Below are positions 1 through 9,251 of a stretch of 64,000 nt of DNA, one piece after another. The DNA comes from Clostridia bacterium (GTDB lineage: Bacteria > Bacillota > Clostridia > Lachnospirales > Lachnospiraceae): positions 10,380-74,379 of the forward strand of contig BNZC01000004.1 of the NCBI GenBank assembly GCA_026000755.1. Direction: 5' to 3'. Under the pieces are notes generated by a model. That model had not been told where the DNA came from. It did not search any database and saw only the letters and a program-made list of their open reading frames with translations. Position 1 is the stretch's first letter. Every line of letters begins with the position of its first letter. The position numbers and the translations under genes were made by a program.

Positions 1-25
1 AAAATTGCAAGATGTCAAGAGGAAA

Positions 26-52
26 TTAGCACTCTTTTTGATAGAGTGCTAA
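26..52. promoter_or_regulatory. CIRCE operator (HrcA binding site)
   Basis: A perfect inverted repeat TTAGCACTC, nine spacer bases, GAGTGCTAA matches the CIRCE consensus bound by the heat-shock repressor HrcA. It lies just past the 3' end of gpr, which reads leftward, so the controlled gene should lie left of the window on the minus strand. A TTGACA hexamer on the minus strand (18 to 13) could be the -35 box of that promoter. In Bacillus the gpr neighbourhood also leads to hrcA-grpE-dnaK-dnaJ, so hrcA or a groES/dnaK operon is the likely target. The operator is seen directly; the target is inferred. Confidence 0.93.
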
Positions 53-111
53 CAATTTGTTTCTACTCACGATTGATCCCCAACGGCTGTCCGTAAATCG
101 TAACAACAATT

Positions 112-1065
112 TTACGCATTTAAGGCAATATTTAATCCCTCGGACAGGGTAAAACTCAAACGCCGTATGGATTCGTCAATGTCTTTGGGGGTAACAAACA
201 TGGTATTTAAGTTGGGGGACAGCAATTCCCTGATCAAATCATATTTTTCTGCATCATCTAAGGCATTTAAGGAGCCACCAAGCTTCTTAAAATAGTCGGA
301 TTCTGACATGGCGGAAACAAGGTTACTCATGGTATCATTTACAATAGTTGCCGCATCTACTACCGTTGGAATGCCAATGGCAATCACCGGCACACCCATG
401 CTTTCCTTGGAGATGCCATGGCGATGGTTGCCCACACCGGAACCGGGGTTAATGCCTGTGTCCGTAATCTGGATGGTGCGGCTTAGACGTTTTGTGCTTC
501 TGGCGGCTAAGGCATCGATGACAATCACGCAGTCCGGTTTTGTTTCCTTAATCACGCCATGCAAAATCTCTTGGCTTTCCATGCCCGTCTGCGCCATAAC
601 CCCGGGAACGATACTGCTGATACGATTGACTTCCTCTTCACCGAAGGCATATTTCCCAAATTCCCGTATGACGTGCCTTGTAATCATCAGATGTTCCGCC
701 ACTTGGGGGCCTAAGGCATCCGGTGTTACCTCTCGATTTCCCAAGCCCACTACCAATACGGAAATGGGGTCTTGCTTTACCGGAAGCAGAGATTTTATGA
801 TTTTCGCTAGCTGACAGGAAACCTCTCTATGATAATCCTCGTCCTGCTCACTTAGATTCGCCGCTTCTAATGTAATGTATTTTCCCTTGGGCTTGCCCAT
901 GATTTTTGCGCCGTTTTCGGTTTCAATCAAGACGTTTGTAATCTTGATTGCGCTTTCTTTTATGACTTCTTCCTCGATTCTGACCCCTTTGATTTCTACG
1001 TTATCTTCTTCAAATTTTTCTCTTGTCTCTAAAGCCAAGTCCGTTCGAACCTGAAACTGACCCAT
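112..1065 (-). CDS. gpr: Spore germination protease GPR
   Basis: A 317-residue aspartate-type endopeptidase that degrades small acid-soluble spore proteins (SASP) at germination, acting in the spore core. The N-terminal VRTDLALE matches the propeptide region of the family. The conserved Asp positions are visible in TPDALGP (about D116) and VIDALAARS (about D184). Length fits the family (about 320-370, short end). The gene is monocistronic here. On the minus strand a CATACT (1131 to 1126), about 60 bases before the start, resembles a sigma-G -10 box, but I see no convincing -35. The presence of gpr indicates an endospore-forming lineage; it does not prove sporulation today. Confidence 0.95.
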   Translation of the reverse strand: MGQFQVRTDLALETREKFEEDNVEIKGVRIEEEVIKESAIKITNVLIETENGAKIMGKPKGKYITLEAANLSEQDEDYHREVSCQLAKIIKSLLPVKQDPISVLVVGLGNREVTPDALGPQVAEHLMITRHVIREFGKYAFGEEEVNRISSIVPGVMAQTGMESQEILHGVIKETKPDCVIVIDALAARSTKRLSRTIQITDTGINPGSGVGNHRHGISKESMGVPVIAIGIPTVVDAATIVNDTMSNLVSAMSESDYFKKLGGSLNALDDAEKYDLIRELLSPNLNTMFVTPKDIDESIRRLSFTLSEGLNIALNA

Positions 1066-1434
1066 ATCTTATGCCTCGCTTCCTTGAATTTATCCGCCAA
1101 ACTATTTTTCCCAAAAACAATAAAAAGTATGCACAATGTTCCAATTGTACTCCCGACTGACGGCAAAAGGAAATTTTGGCAATTACAACTTTAGAAGCAG
1201 AGAAACGCTTCGCCTGTCAATAGAATAAAAAAACTTTAAGAAAATGTGAAATACCTATTGAATTTTACGGACAAATTAGGTAAAATATAGAAAGGTAGTA
1301 AAAAGTTGGCATTACTTGGCTGTTTGGTCGAATCTATTAGCCCAAGCAGACGATTTACAGGCGAATTTTCACAGAACCACATGAATCACCAAATGCGGCA
1401 ATAAAAAATTTATCATAATCAGGAGGATTAACAC
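1066..1434. other. gpr-gap divergent intergenic region
   Basis: About 370 bases between the divergent gpr and gap genes. It holds the weak sigma-G-like -10 for gpr and the strong gap promoter with a 5' leader of about 140 bases. I recognise no riboswitch, tRNA or CggR operator, and no short ORF with a convincing ribosome binding site. Confidence 0.6.
1258..1286 (+). promoter_or_regulatory. Promoter of gap
   Basis: TTGAAT (1258-1263), 17 bases, TAAAAT (1281-1286) is a good vegetative-type promoter. It lies about 150 bases before the gap start, which has an AGGAGG at 1421-1426. Confidence 0.7.
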
Positions 1435-2460
1435 ATGGCAGTAAAAGTAGCAATCAATGGTTTTGGACGTATCGGACGTTTGGCGTTTCGTCAGATGTTC
1501 GGAGCAGAGGGGTATGAGATCGTTGCAATCAACGATTTGACCAAACCCACAATGCTGGCACACCTGTTGAAGTATGACACTTCACAAGGATCCTATGCGT
1601 TGAAGGACAAGGTAAGCGCAGGGGAAGACTCCATTACCGTAGACGGCAAAGAGATCAAGATTTATGCAAAGGCAGATGCGAAAGAATTGCCTTGGAAAGC
1701 CCTTGGTGTTGATGTTGTACTGGAGTGTACAGGCTTTTATACCTCCAAAGCAAAATCACAGGCACATATTGATGCAGGCGCAAAGAAAGTTGTAATCTCT
1801 GCTCCCGCAGGCGATGATCTTCCTACCATCGTTTACAATACCAACCATGAAATCTTAACAAAGGATGACGACATTATTTCTACTGCATCCTGTACCACCA
1901 ACTGCTTAGCTCCTATGGCGAAGGCATTGAATGACTTTGCACCGCTTGTTTCCGGTATCATGACCACGGTTCATGCGTACACAGGCGATCAGATGATCTT
2001 AGACGGACCTCACAGAGGCGGTGATTTAAGAAGAAGTCGTGCAGGTGCGGCTAACATCGTTCCCAACAGCACAGGTGCCGCAAAGGCAATTGGTCTTGTT
2101 ATCCCTGAATTAAAGGGCAAGCTGATTGGTTCTGCACAGCGTGTTCCGACCCCGGCAGGTTCTACTACCATTTTAGTGGCAGTTGTGAAGAAAGCCGGCG
2201 TAACCGTAGAAGGAATTAATGCGGCAATGAAAGCCGTTGCTACCGAATCCTTTGGCTACACAGAAGATCCTATCGTATCCTCTGACGTAATCGGAATCAG
2301 CTATGGCTCTCTCTTTGATGCAACCCAGACCATGGTAAGCAAGATTGACGACGATACCTATCAGGTACAGGTTGTTTCCTGGTATGATAACGAGAACAGC
2401 TATACCTCTCAGATGGTTCGCTCCATTAAGCACTTTGGACACTTGATTTACGGAGTGTAA
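1435..2460 (+). CDS. gap: Glyceraldehyde-3-phosphate dehydrogenase, type I
   Basis: Cytoplasmic glycolytic enzyme converting glyceraldehyde 3-phosphate, NAD+ and phosphate to 1,3-bisphosphoglycerate. The 341-residue protein starts with the NAD-binding motif INGFGRIGR. It has an Asp at about position 34 (AINDLT) typical of NAD use. The catalytic motif [10 protein letters not shown] has the nucleophilic Cys at about 153 and the partner His at about 180 ([10 protein letters not shown]). The ATG at 1435 follows AGGAGG at 8 bases. It is first in the run gap-pgk-tpiA, separated from pgk by hairpins that may lower downstream transcription. Confidence 0.97.
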   Translation: MAVKVAINGFGRIGRLAFRQMFGAEGYEIVAINDLTKPTMLAHLLKYDTSQGSYALKDKVSAGEDSITVDGKEIKIYAKADAKELPWKALGVDVVLECTGFYTSKAKSQAHIDAGAKKVVISAPAGDDLPTIVYNTNHEILTKDDDIISTASCTTNCLAPMAKALNDFAPLVSGIMTTVHAYTGDQMILDGPHRGGDLRRSRAGAANIVPNSTGAAKAIGLVIPELKGKLIGSAQRVPTPAGSTTILVAVVKKAGVTVEGINAAMKAVATESFGYTEDPIVSSDVIGISYGSLFDATQTMVSKIDDDTYQVQVVSWYDNENSYTSQMVRSIKHFGHLIYGV

Positions 2461-2481
2461 GCACTATATTTTGACTCTTTT

Positions 2482-2514
2482 GGGTCCGGTCTGTATTGGG
2501 CCGGGCCCGTTTTT
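2482..2514 (+). terminator. Hairpin with T-run after gap
   Basis: Stem 2482-2489 pairs with 2501-2508 (eight pairs, one G-T) and is followed by GTTTTT. It has the shape of a rho-independent terminator or a partial terminator between gap and pgk. It would allow gap to be expressed above pgk-tpiA. Confidence 0.65.
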
Positions 2515-2516
2515 AA

Positions 2517-2564
2517 GCCCTGTTTTTCAGGGCGCTGCTTATCGAGCGTTCTTTGCTCGGTAAG
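2517..2564. repeat. Two-hairpin intergenic repeat, copy A
   Basis: Hairpin one: 2517-2522 with 2528-2533, loop of five T. Hairpin two: 2538-2547 (CTTATCGAGC) with 2555-2564 (GCTCGGTAAG), loop GTTCTTT. The same two-hairpin unit recurs at 34532-34579 with compensatory base changes, and hairpin two recurs at 36650-36674. No T-run follows, so it is not a plain terminator. Confidence 0.75.
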
Positions 2565-2603
2565 ATACCGATAGACACTATATAAACTTGGAGGACATCA
2601 GAA

Positions 2604-3812
2604 ATGGGATTAAATAAATTAAGTGTAGACGACATCAATGTAAAAGGCAAACGGGTGCTTTGTCGTTGCGATTTCAACGTACCCTTAAAAGATGGTAAAA
2701 TCAGCGACGAGAATCGTTTGGTTGCAGCACTGCCCACCATCAAGAAATTAGTGGCGGACGGCGGTAGGCTCATCCTGTGTTCTCACCTTGGCAAGCCAAA
2801 GGGAGAGCCGAAGCCCGAGCTTTCCTTAGCCCCTGTAGCAAAACGTTTGTCACAGCTTTTGGGTCAGGAAGTAAAATTTGCACCCGATAATGAAGTGGTG
2901 GGAGCAAATGCAAGAGCGGCAGTTGCTGCATTAAAGGACGGCGAGATTGTACTCCTTGAGAACACCCGCTATCGCATAGAAGAAACGAAGAATGGGGAAG
3001 CCTTTAGTAAGGATTTGGCTTCTGTTAGTGATGTGTTTGTCAATGATGCTTTCGGTACCGCTCATAGGGCGCATTGCTCCAATGTGGGCGTAGCCGCCTT
3101 GGTGAAACCGGCAGCCGTGGGCTACCTCATGCAGAAAGAAATCGACTTTTTGGGCAATGCGGTAGAGAACCCGGTACGTCCTTTTGTAGCGATCTTAGGC
3201 GGAGCAAAGGTTGCGGATAAATTAAGCGTAATCTCCAACTTACTGGAGAAATGCGATACCTTAATCATCGGCGGCGGCATGGCATACACTTTCTTAAAGG
3301 CAAAAGGCTACGGCGTAGGCAGCTCCTTAGTGGATGATGAAAAAGTTGGATACTGTAAGGAAATGATAGAAAAAGCGGAGAAGTTAGGCAAGAAATTACT
3401 TCTTCCGGAGGATACCATTGTTGCGGCAGCTTTCCCGAATCCCATTGATGCAGAGATTCCCGTGGATAATGTGCCGGTAGATGCGATCCCGGCGGACAAG
3501 ATGGGCTTAGACATTGGCACTGCGGCGGCGAATACCTTTGCAACGGCGGCGAAAACAGCAAAGACCGTGGTTTGGAACGGACCCATGGGCGTATTTGAGA
3601 ACCCCATTTTGGCAAAAGGTACCATTGCGGTAGCAAAAGCTTTAGCGGAAACCGATGCCACAACGATTATCGGCGGCGGCGATTCAGCGGCGGCTGTAAA
3701 CCAGTTGGGCTTTGGGGATAAGATGAGCCACATTTCAACAGGCGGCGGGGCTTCCCTTGAATTTTTGGAAGGAAAGGAACTGCCGGGTGTTGCGGCGGCA
3801 ACGGACAAATAG
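2604..3812 (+). CDS. pgk: Phosphoglycerate kinase
   Basis: Transfers phosphate from 1,3-bisphosphoglycerate to ADP in the cytoplasm. The 402-residue sequence is full length. The substrate-binding N-terminus is present (RCDFNVPL, about 20-28; [10 protein letters not shown], about 61-70). The nucleotide-binding C-terminal motifs are GGGDSAAA and [13 protein letters not shown]. The ATG follows TTGGAGGACATC, a good ribosome binding site. tpiA begins 11 bases after its stop, so the two are co-transcribed. Confidence 0.97.
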   Translation: MGLNKLSVDDINVKGKRVLCRCDFNVPLKDGKISDENRLVAALPTIKKLVADGGRLILCSHLGKPKGEPKPELSLAPVAKRLSQLLGQEVKFAPDNEVVGANARAAVAALKDGEIVLLENTRYRIEETKNGEAFSKDLASVSDVFVNDAFGTAHRAHCSNVGVAALVKPAAVGYLMQKEIDFLGNAVENPVRPFVAILGGAKVADKLSVISNLLEKCDTLIIGGGMAYTFLKAKGYGVGSSLVDDEKVGYCKEMIEKAEKLGKKLLLPEDTIVAAAFPNPIDAEIPVDNVPVDAIPADKMGLDIGTAAANTFATAAKTAKTVVWNGPMGVFENPILAKGTIAVAKALAETDATTIIGGGDSAAAVNQLGFGDKMSHISTGGGASLEFLEGKELPGVAAATDK

Positions 3813-3823
3813 GAGAGAATAGC

Positions 3824-4573
3824 ATGGCAAGAAAGAAAATCGTAGCAGGCAACTGGAAGATGAACAAATCTCCAAGTGAAGCCGTAGCTTTGGTCAATGA
3901 ATTAAAGCCCTTAGTGGCAAATCAGGAAGTAGACGTAGTGTTCTGCGTTCCCTCCATTGACATCATTCCCGCATTAGAAGCGGCAAAAGGCAGCAATATT
4001 GAGATTGGCGCACAGAATCTGTATTTCGAAGAAAGCGGTGCCTATACAGGCGAGATTTCGGCAACAATGCTGACGGATGTTGGTGTAAAATACGTGGTAA
4101 TCGGTCATTCCGAGCGTAGAGAGTATTTTGCAGAAACCGATGAAACGGTAAATAAGAAAGTGCTGAAAGCAATCGAGCATGGCATTACGCCCATTGTTTG
4201 CTGCGGAGAAACCCTTACGCAAAGGGAACAAGGAATCACCATTGACTTGATTCGTCAGCAGATTAAGATTGCATATCAGAATGTGAGTGCCGATCAGGCG
4301 AAGACTACGGTGATTGCCTATGAACCCATCTGGGCAATCGGAACAGGAAAGACTGCCACTTCCGATCAGGCACAGGAAGTATGTGCGGCAATCCGTACCT
4401 GTATCCGTGAAGTGTACGGCGCAGCAGTAGCGGATGAGATTCGCATTCAGTACGGCGGTTCGGTAAATGACAGTAATGCCGCTGAATTGTTCGCAAAAGG
4501 TGACATTGACGGCGGACTGGTAGGTGGAGCCTCCTTAAAGGCGGATTTTGGAAAGATTGTGAATTATAAATAG
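3824..4573 (+). CDS. tpiA: Triosephosphate isomerase
   Basis: Interconverts dihydroxyacetone phosphate and glyceraldehyde 3-phosphate. The 249-residue TIM barrel shows Lys12 (GNWKMN), His95 (IGHSERRE), Glu167 ([11 protein letters not shown]) and the phosphate-gripping YGGSV, all at canonical positions. It is last in the glycolytic run and is followed by a strong terminator. In many Firmicutes gpmI and eno follow tpiA; here neither does, and a GpmA-type mutase lies at 8.2 kb. Confidence 0.97.
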   Translation: MARKKIVAGNWKMNKSPSEAVALVNELKPLVANQEVDVVFCVPSIDIIPALEAAKGSNIEIGAQNLYFEESGAYTGEISATMLTDVGVKYVVIGHSERREYFAETDETVNKKVLKAIEHGITPIVCCGETLTQREQGITIDLIRQQIKIAYQNVSADQAKTTVIAYEPIWAIGTGKTATSDQAQEVCAAIRTCIREVYGAAVADEIRIQYGGSVNDSNAAELFAKGDIDGGLVGGASLKADFGKIVNYK

Positions 4574-4584
4574 AATAAGATGCG

Positions 4585-4625
4585 AAAAAAGCGCTCTTCC
4601 TCGAAATGGGGGAGGGTGCTTTTTT
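4585..4625 (+). terminator. Terminator of gap-pgk-tpiA
   Basis: An A-rich 5' side, a stem of about 12 pairs (AGCGCTCTTCCTC against GGGGGAGGGTGCT, several G-T pairs) and a TTTTTT tail form a rho-independent terminator. It lies 12 bases after the tpiA stop. Confidence 0.85.
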
Positions 4626-4658
4626 GCTTATAAAAAACGGAAAAACATAATTTAACCA

Positions 4659-4687
4659 TTGTAAAAACCGTTCTAATGTGGTAAAGT
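4659..4687 (+). promoter_or_regulatory. Promoter of alaS
   Basis: TTGTAA (4659-4664), 17 bases, TAAAGT (4682-4687), about 30 bases before the alaS start. The leader is too short to hold a T-box. Confidence 0.55.
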
Positions 4688-4719
4688 AGAGAACATAATT
4701 ATTCTTGGAGGAAACCAAT

Positions 4720-7425
4720 ATGGAACAGAACGATAGGAAACAGAACGGGCAGAAACAGCAGGGAGTAAACGAACTACGCAGGAGTTTTTTGAGATTTTTT
4801 GAGGGAAAGGGACATCTGGTTAAGAGCAGTTTTTCTCTTGTTCCCCATAATGACAACAGCCTGCTTTTAATCAATGCAGGTATGGCGCCATTAAAGCCTT
4901 ATTTTACAGGAGCGGAGATTCCACCCAATCGCCGTATGGCGACTTGCCAGAAGTGCATTCGAACCGGGGATATTGAAAATGTAGGAAAGACCGCAAGGCA
5001 TCTTACCTTTTTTGAAATGCTTGGAAATTTCTCTTTTGGAGACTATTTCAAGAAAGAGGCAATTGCTTGGTCATGGGAATTTCTGACGGAAACGGCAGGT
5101 CTGTCCGCTGATCGCTTATACCCCTCAATCTTTGGCGAAGATGAAGAGGCATTTGACCTTTGGACGAAAGACATGGGGATTCCCTCGGAAAAGATTACTC
5201 GATTTTACCGTGATGAAAATGGAAAAAGCGATAATTTCTGGGAGCATGGCGCAGGTCCTTGCGGTCCTTGTTCTGAGATTTACTATGACAGGGGAGAGCG
5301 TTTCGGTTGCGGCAAACCCGATTGCAAGGTGGGCTGTGAATGCGACCGTTACATGGAAGTGTGGAATAATGTGTTCACCCAATTTAACGGAGATGGGCAT
5401 GGGCATTATGAGGAATTGTCCAATAAAAACATTGACACGGGCATGGGCTTAGAGCGTTTGGCGGTAGTGGTGCAGGACGTGGAGTCCGTGTTTGATGTGG
5501 ATACCATGAAAGCCATTCGGGATCGGATTTGTGAGATTGCAGGCATTGTCTATGAAAGCGACCCCGGCAAGGATATGTCCATTCGCCTGATTACCGATCA
5601 TATCCGTTCGGCAACTTTCTTGATTTGTGATGGTGTTATGCCCTCAAATGAGGGACGGGGCTATGTCTTGCGCCGTTTGATTCGCCGAGCCGCAAGACAT
5701 GGTAGGTTACTGTTGCAAGATCGGGGGGGGGATCTAAAAGGGCGTTTTCTCTCGGAATTAAGCAAGACGGTCATTGCCGCCAACCATGACGGCTATCCTG
5801 AATTATTGGAACAACAGACTTCTATTTTGAAAGTTTTAGAGCAGGAAGAATCCAAATTCAACGAAACCATAGACCAAGGTCTTGGCATTTTAGCGGGTAT
5901 GCAAGATAAAATGAAGCAAGCCCATGAAAGCGTATTAAGCGGGGAAGATGCGTTCCGTCTGTATGATACCTACGGTTTCCCCCTGGATTTGACACGGGAA
6001 ATTATGGAAGAGCAGGGTGTGTCGGTGGACGAAGAAAGGTTTAACGCCGCCATGGAACGCCAACGTAAGACCGCTCGTGCGGCTCGGAAAGAAACCAATT
6101 ACATGGGAGCCGATGCCACGGTTTACGATGAGATACCCCCCGAAATCACTACGGAATTTGTAGGCTATGAACATACACAATATCATTCGGACATTTTGGT
6201 GATAGCGGCAGAAGATTCCTTAAAAGACACCATAAGTGCAGGGCAACAGGGCAGTATATTGGTAAAGGAAACGCCGTTTTATGCCACCATGGGTGGGCAG
6301 GAAGCAGATACAGGCATTATTTCCCTTGGGGAAAATGTCTTTGTAGTAGAAAATACCATCAAGATTATGGGCAATCGATTTGCCCATGTGGGACAGGTTA
6401 AAAAGGGAACATTTTCGATAGGGGATACGGTTATGCTTGCCATAGACGTTGTGCGGCGTGATTTGACAAGGCGAAATCACAGTGCGACCCATTTGTTGCA
6501 AAAGGCTCTGCGAGAGGTCTTAGGAGATCATGTACAGCAGCAGGGATCCTATGTAAATCAGGACAGGCTACGCTTTGACTTTTCTCATTTTGCCCCAATG
6601 ACAGAAGAGGAAATAGGGCGCGTAGAGGCACTTGTAAACGAGAAGATTGCCGGTGCATTGCCGGTGCATACCACCATCATGAACATGGAAGCGGCGAAAG
6701 CGGCAGGGGCTATGGCTCTGTTTGGGGAAAAATATGCGGATCTGGTGCGAGTGGTTGAGATGGGGGATTACTCCAAGGAACTCTGCGGCGGAACCCATGT
6801 GTCAAATACCGCTGCCATTACGGCCTTTAAGATTGTGTCAGAATCCGGCATTGCCGCAGGGGTTCGGCGGATTGAAGCCCTTACATCGGGGGGGGTATTT
6901 GCCTATTATGACAAATTAGAAGAACAGCTAAAAGAGGCGGCGAAACTGGCTAAGACCACTCCGGCGGCTTTGACGGAGCGGATTACAGGACTGCTGGCGG
7001 ACATTAAAAAATTGCAAAATGAAAATGAAGCATTAAAGAGCAAAGCGGCGGCAGAATCTTTGGGCGATGTTATGGATCAGGTAACAGAAATAAAGGGCGT
7101 GCCGACTCTTGCGGTATCTGTGGCAGGTGTGGATGGAAATAGCTTGCGAGAGTTGGGAGATCAGTTAAAGGATAAGCTTACAGGCGGTATTATTGTGTTG
7201 GCTTCTGAAAAGGATGGGAAGGTGAGCCTGGTTGCCATGGCAAGCGAGGAAGCCATTGCAAAAGGTGCACACGCAGGAAACCTCATCAAAGCCATTGCAG
7301 GCAAAGTAGGCGGTGGCGGTGGCGGCAGACCGAACATGGCTCAGGCAGGGGGAAAGAACCCGGCAGGGATTTCTGAGGCTATTGCAGAGGCAAAGGTTGT
7401 GGTAGAGGGGCAGGTTCATGGCTGA
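4720..7425 (+). CDS. alaS: Alanyl-tRNA synthetase
   Basis: Charges tRNA-Ala. The protein is 901 residues from the ATG at 4720. An upstream in-frame TTG at 4705 is part of the ribosome binding site TTGGAGGAAACC and is not the start. In order: class II catalytic core (FLRFFEGKGH; CGPCSEIYYDRG), tRNA-recognition region (RRAARHGRLL), editing domain with HSATH and CGGTHV zinc/catalytic motifs, a coiled coil, and the C-Ala domain with its glycine run and GGRPNMAQAGG. Two G homopolymers lie in the coding region (5723-5731, nine G; 6888-6895, eight G); the frame is intact through both. Confidence 0.97.
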   Translation: MEQNDRKQNGQKQQGVNELRRSFLRFFEGKGHLVKSSFSLVPHNDNSLLLINAGMAPLKPYFTGAEIPPNRRMATCQKCIRTGDIENVGKTARHLTFFEMLGNFSFGDYFKKEAIAWSWEFLTETAGLSADRLYPSIFGEDEEAFDLWTKDMGIPSEKITRFYRDENGKSDNFWEHGAGPCGPCSEIYYDRGERFGCGKPDCKVGCECDRYMEVWNNVFTQFNGDGHGHYEELSNKNIDTGMGLERLAVVVQDVESVFDVDTMKAIRDRICEIAGIVYESDPGKDMSIRLITDHIRSATFLICDGVMPSNEGRGYVLRRLIRRAARHGRLLLQDRGGDLKGRFLSELSKTVIAANHDGYPELLEQQTSILKVLEQEESKFNETIDQGLGILAGMQDKMKQAHESVLSGEDAFRLYDTYGFPLDLTREIMEEQGVSVDEERFNAAMERQRKTARAARKETNYMGADATVYDEIPPEITTEFVGYEHTQYHSDILVIAAEDSLKDTISAGQQGSILVKETPFYATMGGQEADTGIISLGENVFVVENTIKIMGNRFAHVGQVKKGTFSIGDTVMLAIDVVRRDLTRRNHSATHLLQKALREVLGDHVQQQGSYVNQDRLRFDFSHFAPMTEEEIGRVEALVNEKIAGALPVHTTIMNMEAAKAAGAMALFGEKYADLVRVVEMGDYSKELCGGTHVSNTAAITAFKIVSESGIAAGVRRIEALTSGGVFAYYDKLEEQLKEAAKLAKTTPAALTERITGLLADIKKLQNENEALKSKAAAESLGDVMDQVTEIKGVPTLAVSVAGVDGNSLRELGDQLKDKLTGGIIVLASEKDGKVSLVAMASEEAIAKGAHAGNLIKAIAGKVGGGGGGRPNMAQAGGKNPAGISEAIAEAKVVVEGQVHG

Positions 7426-7515
7426 AAGCAATTAAGTTGTTTGGGGAACAACCGCAAATAGTAACTTTTCAAATTCCACCCCCAAATTTTATTCTGAAAA
7501 ATTTCCAAAAAGCGG

Positions 7516-7544
7516 TTGACTTAACGCCCATGAATTGTTATAAT
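7516..7544 (+). promoter_or_regulatory. Promoter of rpsU
   Basis: TTGACT (7516-7521), 17 bases, TATAAT (7539-7544): near-consensus. A small hairpin (7573-7579 with 7593-7599) lies in the leader just before the ribosome binding site GGAGGGAGGT. Confidence 0.85.
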
Positions 7545-7621
7545 CTTAGGTAGTGCAAAAAGGCTATCCAAACAGTTGTTGCACACGATTCCACAACTGG
7601 AGGGAGGTTAGGTCTGAGAAT

Positions 7622-7798
7622 ATGTCAAATGTGATCGTAAAAGAAAACGAAACTTTGGACAGTGCTTTACGCAGATTCAAGAGAAACTGTGCAAAGGCCG
7701 GGATTCAGCAGGAAATTCGTAAAAGAGAACATTACGAAAAGCCCAGTGTTCGCCGGAAGAAGAAGTCTGAAGCAGCAAGAAAACGCAAATATAACTAA
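7622..7798 (+). CDS. rpsU: 30S ribosomal protein S21
   Basis: 58-residue basic protein of the small ribosomal subunit. The start [20 protein letters not shown] and the Arg/Lys-rich end ([15 protein letters not shown]) are typical. Translation is read from the ATG at 7622; an in-frame longer reading from about 7553 runs through the promoter leader and is rejected. The gene is monocistronic, with a near-consensus promoter and a strong terminator, consistent with high constitutive expression. Confidence 0.96.
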   Translation: MSNVIVKENETLDSALRRFKRNCAKAGIQQEIRKREHYEKPSVRRKKKSEAARKRKYN

Positions 7799-7820
7799 AG
7801 TGCTGTACACTTCGTACACA

Positions 7821-7861
7821 AAAACAGTTCCGACCAAGATGTTTTGGTCGGAACTGTTTTT
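7821..7861. terminator. Bidirectional terminator
   Basis: Perfect 17-bp stem (7821-7837 with 7844-7860), six-base loop, A-run on one side and T-run on the other. It serves rpsU on the plus strand and the gene ending at 7866 on the minus strand. Confidence 0.92.
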
Positions 7862-7865
7862 GCAC

Positions 7866-8126
7866 CTATTTTTTCTTAATCCAATCTCGCAAGGGATTCA
7901 CCTTGGAGGCAGTTTTTAGGATTTCGTTGCAATTTACCTGCAAATATTGCTCTAACTGTGTAAGCTCTTCCGGATCAAAACCCGAGGATTTTTCAATCGC
8001 CGCCTTTGGCAGTATCCCTTCGGCAAAATCGCCCTCCCCCCGTTCAAAGGTTATGCGAACCGTCTTTTCTCCATTATGTAAGAGTAGACCCGAACAGGTC
8101 ATGCGCAATTCGTCTGTCGGTTTCAT
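7866..8126 (-). CDS. Small hypothetical protein
   Basis: 86 residues from the ATG at 8126, which has GGAGG six bases before it; a longer reading from 8138 would start inside that site. The sequence is soluble and acidic, with no membrane segment or cysteine cluster. It has a beta-strand-rich front (CSGLLLHNGEKTVRITFERG) and a helical back ending DWIKKK. I do not recognise the family. It is convergent with rpsU and lies in the same direction as gpmA, 80 bases past the gpmA stop. Confidence 0.7.
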   Translation of the reverse strand: MKPTDELRMTCSGLLLHNGEKTVRITFERGEGDFAEGILPKAAIEKSSGFDPEELTQLEQYLQVNCNEILKTASKVNPLRDWIKKK

Positions 8127-8205
8127 GAAATCCTCCAAAAAACATAGTGTACTGTATCGGAAAAACAGTACACTCGTTATTTTCGGTCAGCAGAACAAGC
8201 GGACA

Positions 8206-8949
8206 CTATTTTGCTTTTCCTTGATTTGCCACGCTGTTCATCTTAGCGGCAATGGCATCCTGATCACCCAGATAATATTTTTTCGTCACCTTAAAATTAT
8301 CATCAAATTCATATACCAACGGAATCGCAGTAGGAATGTTTACTTCCATGATTTCATCATCGGTCAGTCCTTCAAAATGCTTTACCAAAGAACGCAAAGA
8401 ATTGCCATGAGCGGCAATCAACACACGCTTTCCTGCCAGTACATCTTTTTTGATGACTTCTTCGAAATAGGGTACGGTACGAGCAATGGTATCCTTTAAG
8501 CTCTCTGTCAAAGGCAGTTCGGCAGGATTTTCTGCACGGTATTGGGGGCTGAGTCTTGGACTTCTCTCGTCGGTTTCCTCTAAGGTCGGTGACTGTACAT
8601 CAAAAGAACGACGCCAGATTTTCACTTGCTCATCACCGTATTTTGCAGCTGTTTCGGATTTGTTTAAGCCTTGCAGGGCACCGTAATGCTTTTCATTTAA
8701 TTTATAGTTCTTGATAACGGGCAGCCATTCCCGATCAAGGGAAAACAACACATTGTTTAAGGTATGAATGGCTCTCTTTAAGTAAGAGGTGTAGCACAAA
8801 TCAAAATCAAAGCCTTCGGCTTTTAAGACTTCACCTGCATCCAATGCCTCTTGTACGCCTGTTTCGGACAAGTCTACATCTGTCCAACCTGTAAAACGAT
8901 TCTCTTTGTTCCAGGTACTCTCTCCGTGACGAATCAATACTAGTTTCAT
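8206..8949 (-). CDS. gpmA: 2,3-bisphosphoglycerate-dependent phosphoglycerate mutase
   Basis: Interconverts 3- and 2-phosphoglycerate in glycolysis. The 247-residue protein shows [10 protein letters not shown] with the phosphorylated His at about 8, the [15 protein letters not shown] block, RRSFDVQSP, and the second active-site His in AAHGNSLRS. The ATG at 8949 follows AAGGATTATGACTT. Its upstream region has a duplicated promoter segment. It completes the lower glycolytic set begun by gap-pgk-tpiA but is transcribed separately. Confidence 0.96.
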   Translation of the reverse strand: MKLVLIRHGESTWNKENRFTGWTDVDLSETGVQEALDAGEVLKAEGFDFDLCYTSYLKRAIHTLNNVLFSLDREWLPVIKNYKLNEKHYGALQGLNKSETAAKYGDEQVKIWRRSFDVQSPTLEETDERSPRLSPQYRAENPAELPLTESLKDTIARTVPYFEEVIKKDVLAGKRVLIAAHGNSLRSLVKHFEGLTDDEIMEVNIPTAIPLVYEFDDNFKVTKKYYLGDQDAIAAKMNSVANQGKAK

Positions 8950-8973
8950 AAGTCATAATCCTTTCTGTGTGGT

Positions 8974-9082
8974 AAGTTGGGTTTGTTTACTAAGAGCAAT
9001 GTTTTTTCTGGTATAACATACTCTTTTAAGTTGGGTTTGCTTACGAAAGCAAGTCCTTTTTTCCAGTATAACACACTCTTTT
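8974..9082. repeat. Tandem duplication in the gpmA promoter region
   Basis: Two adjacent diverged copies (8974-9027 and 9028-9082) begin AAGTTGGGTTTG and end TATAACA(T/C)ACTCTTTT on the plus strand. Each carries an extended -10 (TGTTATACT or TGTTATACC) on the minus strand. Confidence 0.75.
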
Positions 9083-9093
9083 TCGGAGCGCAA
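9065..9093 (-). promoter_or_regulatory. Promoter of gpmA
   Basis: On the minus strand TTGCGC (9093 to 9088), 17 bases, TATACT (9070 to 9065) with the TG extension. The downstream repeat copy has TATACC but no matching -35, so this upstream copy is the better promoter. Confidence 0.6.
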
Positions 9094-9251
9094 GATGTGC
9101 ATGGCAAAAAATCGGCATAAAAATAGTAATAAAATCGTTCGGATTTTTTGCAAGCATAAAAATTATGCCCAAATGATTTCTGCTTAACAGTAATAAAATC
9201 ACGTGAGTTTTCATAGATTTTATCAAGTGAAAGTTTTTCGGAGGAATCTCC

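Larger units (their letters stand above)
8950..9251. other. Divergent region between gpmA and the FMN-binding gene
   Basis: About 300 bases without a gene. It holds a 54-bp tandem duplication with extended -10 boxes facing gpmA. It also has a 12-bp direct repeat (AGTAATAAAATC) near 9125 and 9189, and the GGAGG for the TTG start at 9252. I see no RNA gene. Confidence 0.6.

Noticed and set aside
4705..4719. TTG start for alaS
   Set aside because: The TTG is part of the TTGGAGG ribosome binding site of the ATG at 4720.
7553..7621. Longer start for rpsU
   Set aside because: It begins just downstream of the -10 box and adds residues absent from S21 proteins.
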